Assembly: GCA_027009095.1 (NCBI GenBank)
Contig: JALVDG010000013.1
Coordinates: forward strand, 1 to 5,962
DNA from: Thiotrichaceae bacterium
GTDB taxonomy: Bacteria > Pseudomonadota > Gammaproteobacteria > Thiotrichales > Thiotrichaceae
DNA length: 5,962 nucleotides
Reading direction: 5' to 3'
Shown one piece after another: positions 5,916 to 5,962 of this stretch; the first letter of the stretch is position 1; each line of letters starts with the position of its first letter. A model generated the notes under the pieces. That model searched no databases. It was not told the DNA's origin and worked only from the letters and a program-made list of their open reading frames with translations. The position numbers and the translations under genes are program-made.

Positions 5916-5962
5916 GTGTTAACTTAACTGATGTTACGCAGTCACTCTTTAGAATATCAGAG
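5916..5962. other. Downstream flank of the transporter gene, no supported gene
   Basis: These 47 bases follow the transporter stop codon. They hold a short near-palindrome, GTTAACTTAAC (5918-5928), and no hairpin with a T-run that would serve as a terminator. An ATG at 5931 opens a frame to the window edge, but it has no ribosome binding site and is too short to judge. In several gammaproteobacteria ssb follows this kind of uvrA-transporter pair; the window ends too early to show it. Confidence 0.4.

Noticed and set aside
5928..5941. Second LexA-like site, CTG...CAG, after the transporter gene
   Set aside because: The spacing between the CTG and CAG halves is eight bases rather than ten, and the spacer is not AT-alternating.
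5931..5962. Start of a further gene (possible ssb) at ATG 5931
   Set aside because: There is no ribosome binding site, and the ten visible codons do not resemble the start of SSB. There is too little sequence to support a gene.
5916..5962. Possible insertion-sequence end at the right edge
   Set aside because: The stretch looked vaguely familiar as a terminal repeat, but no matching inverted copy, target duplication or transposase is visible in the window.

Overview
The window looks like chromosome of an AT-rich gammaproteobacterium. The main evidence is a full-length UvrA that follows the Escherichia coli protein almost residue by residue in its motifs, and a transporter that resembles E. 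coli YajR along its whole length, including the small C-terminal domain. I cannot name the genus. I see no insertion sequence, phage gene, CRISPR array, tRNA or rRNA.

Layout from left to right. Positions 1-234 hold the 5' part of a leftward gene that runs off the window; it encodes an unrecognised exported or membrane-anchored protein and is missed by ORF calls that require a stop codon. A 191-bp AT-rich divergent region (235-425) carries a TATAAT box for that gene and a perfect 7-bp inverted repeat in front of the rightward gene. Positions 426-1043 encode a lipoprotein with a Ser/Thr/Pro linker and a short ankyrin-repeat domain. A 64-bp convergent gap with a weak stem-loop separates it from a leftward pair: uvrA (4409-1578) and, overlapping it by one base (TAATG), a Nudix hydrolase gene with a degenerate Nudix box (1578-1108). 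A 150-bp divergent region (4410-4559) carries candidate promoters for uvrA and a LexA-like box lying over a perfect TATAAT on the uvrA strand. Positions 4560-5915 encode a YajR-type MFS transporter reading right. The last 47 bp hold no supported gene.

How the genes fit together. UvrA is the damage-recognition ATPase of nucleotide excision repair. The Nudix gene is probably co-transcribed and translationally coupled to it, which suggests a role in nucleotide or ADP-sugar clean-up, although its substrate cannot be read from the sequence. The transporter shares the control region with uvrA but has no evident part in repair. The ankyrin lipoprotein and the partial exported protein are envelope proteins divergently placed around one control region. 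Nothing here amounts to an undescribed system; the best leads are the uvrA-Nudix coupling, the altered Nudix box and the uvrA control region.
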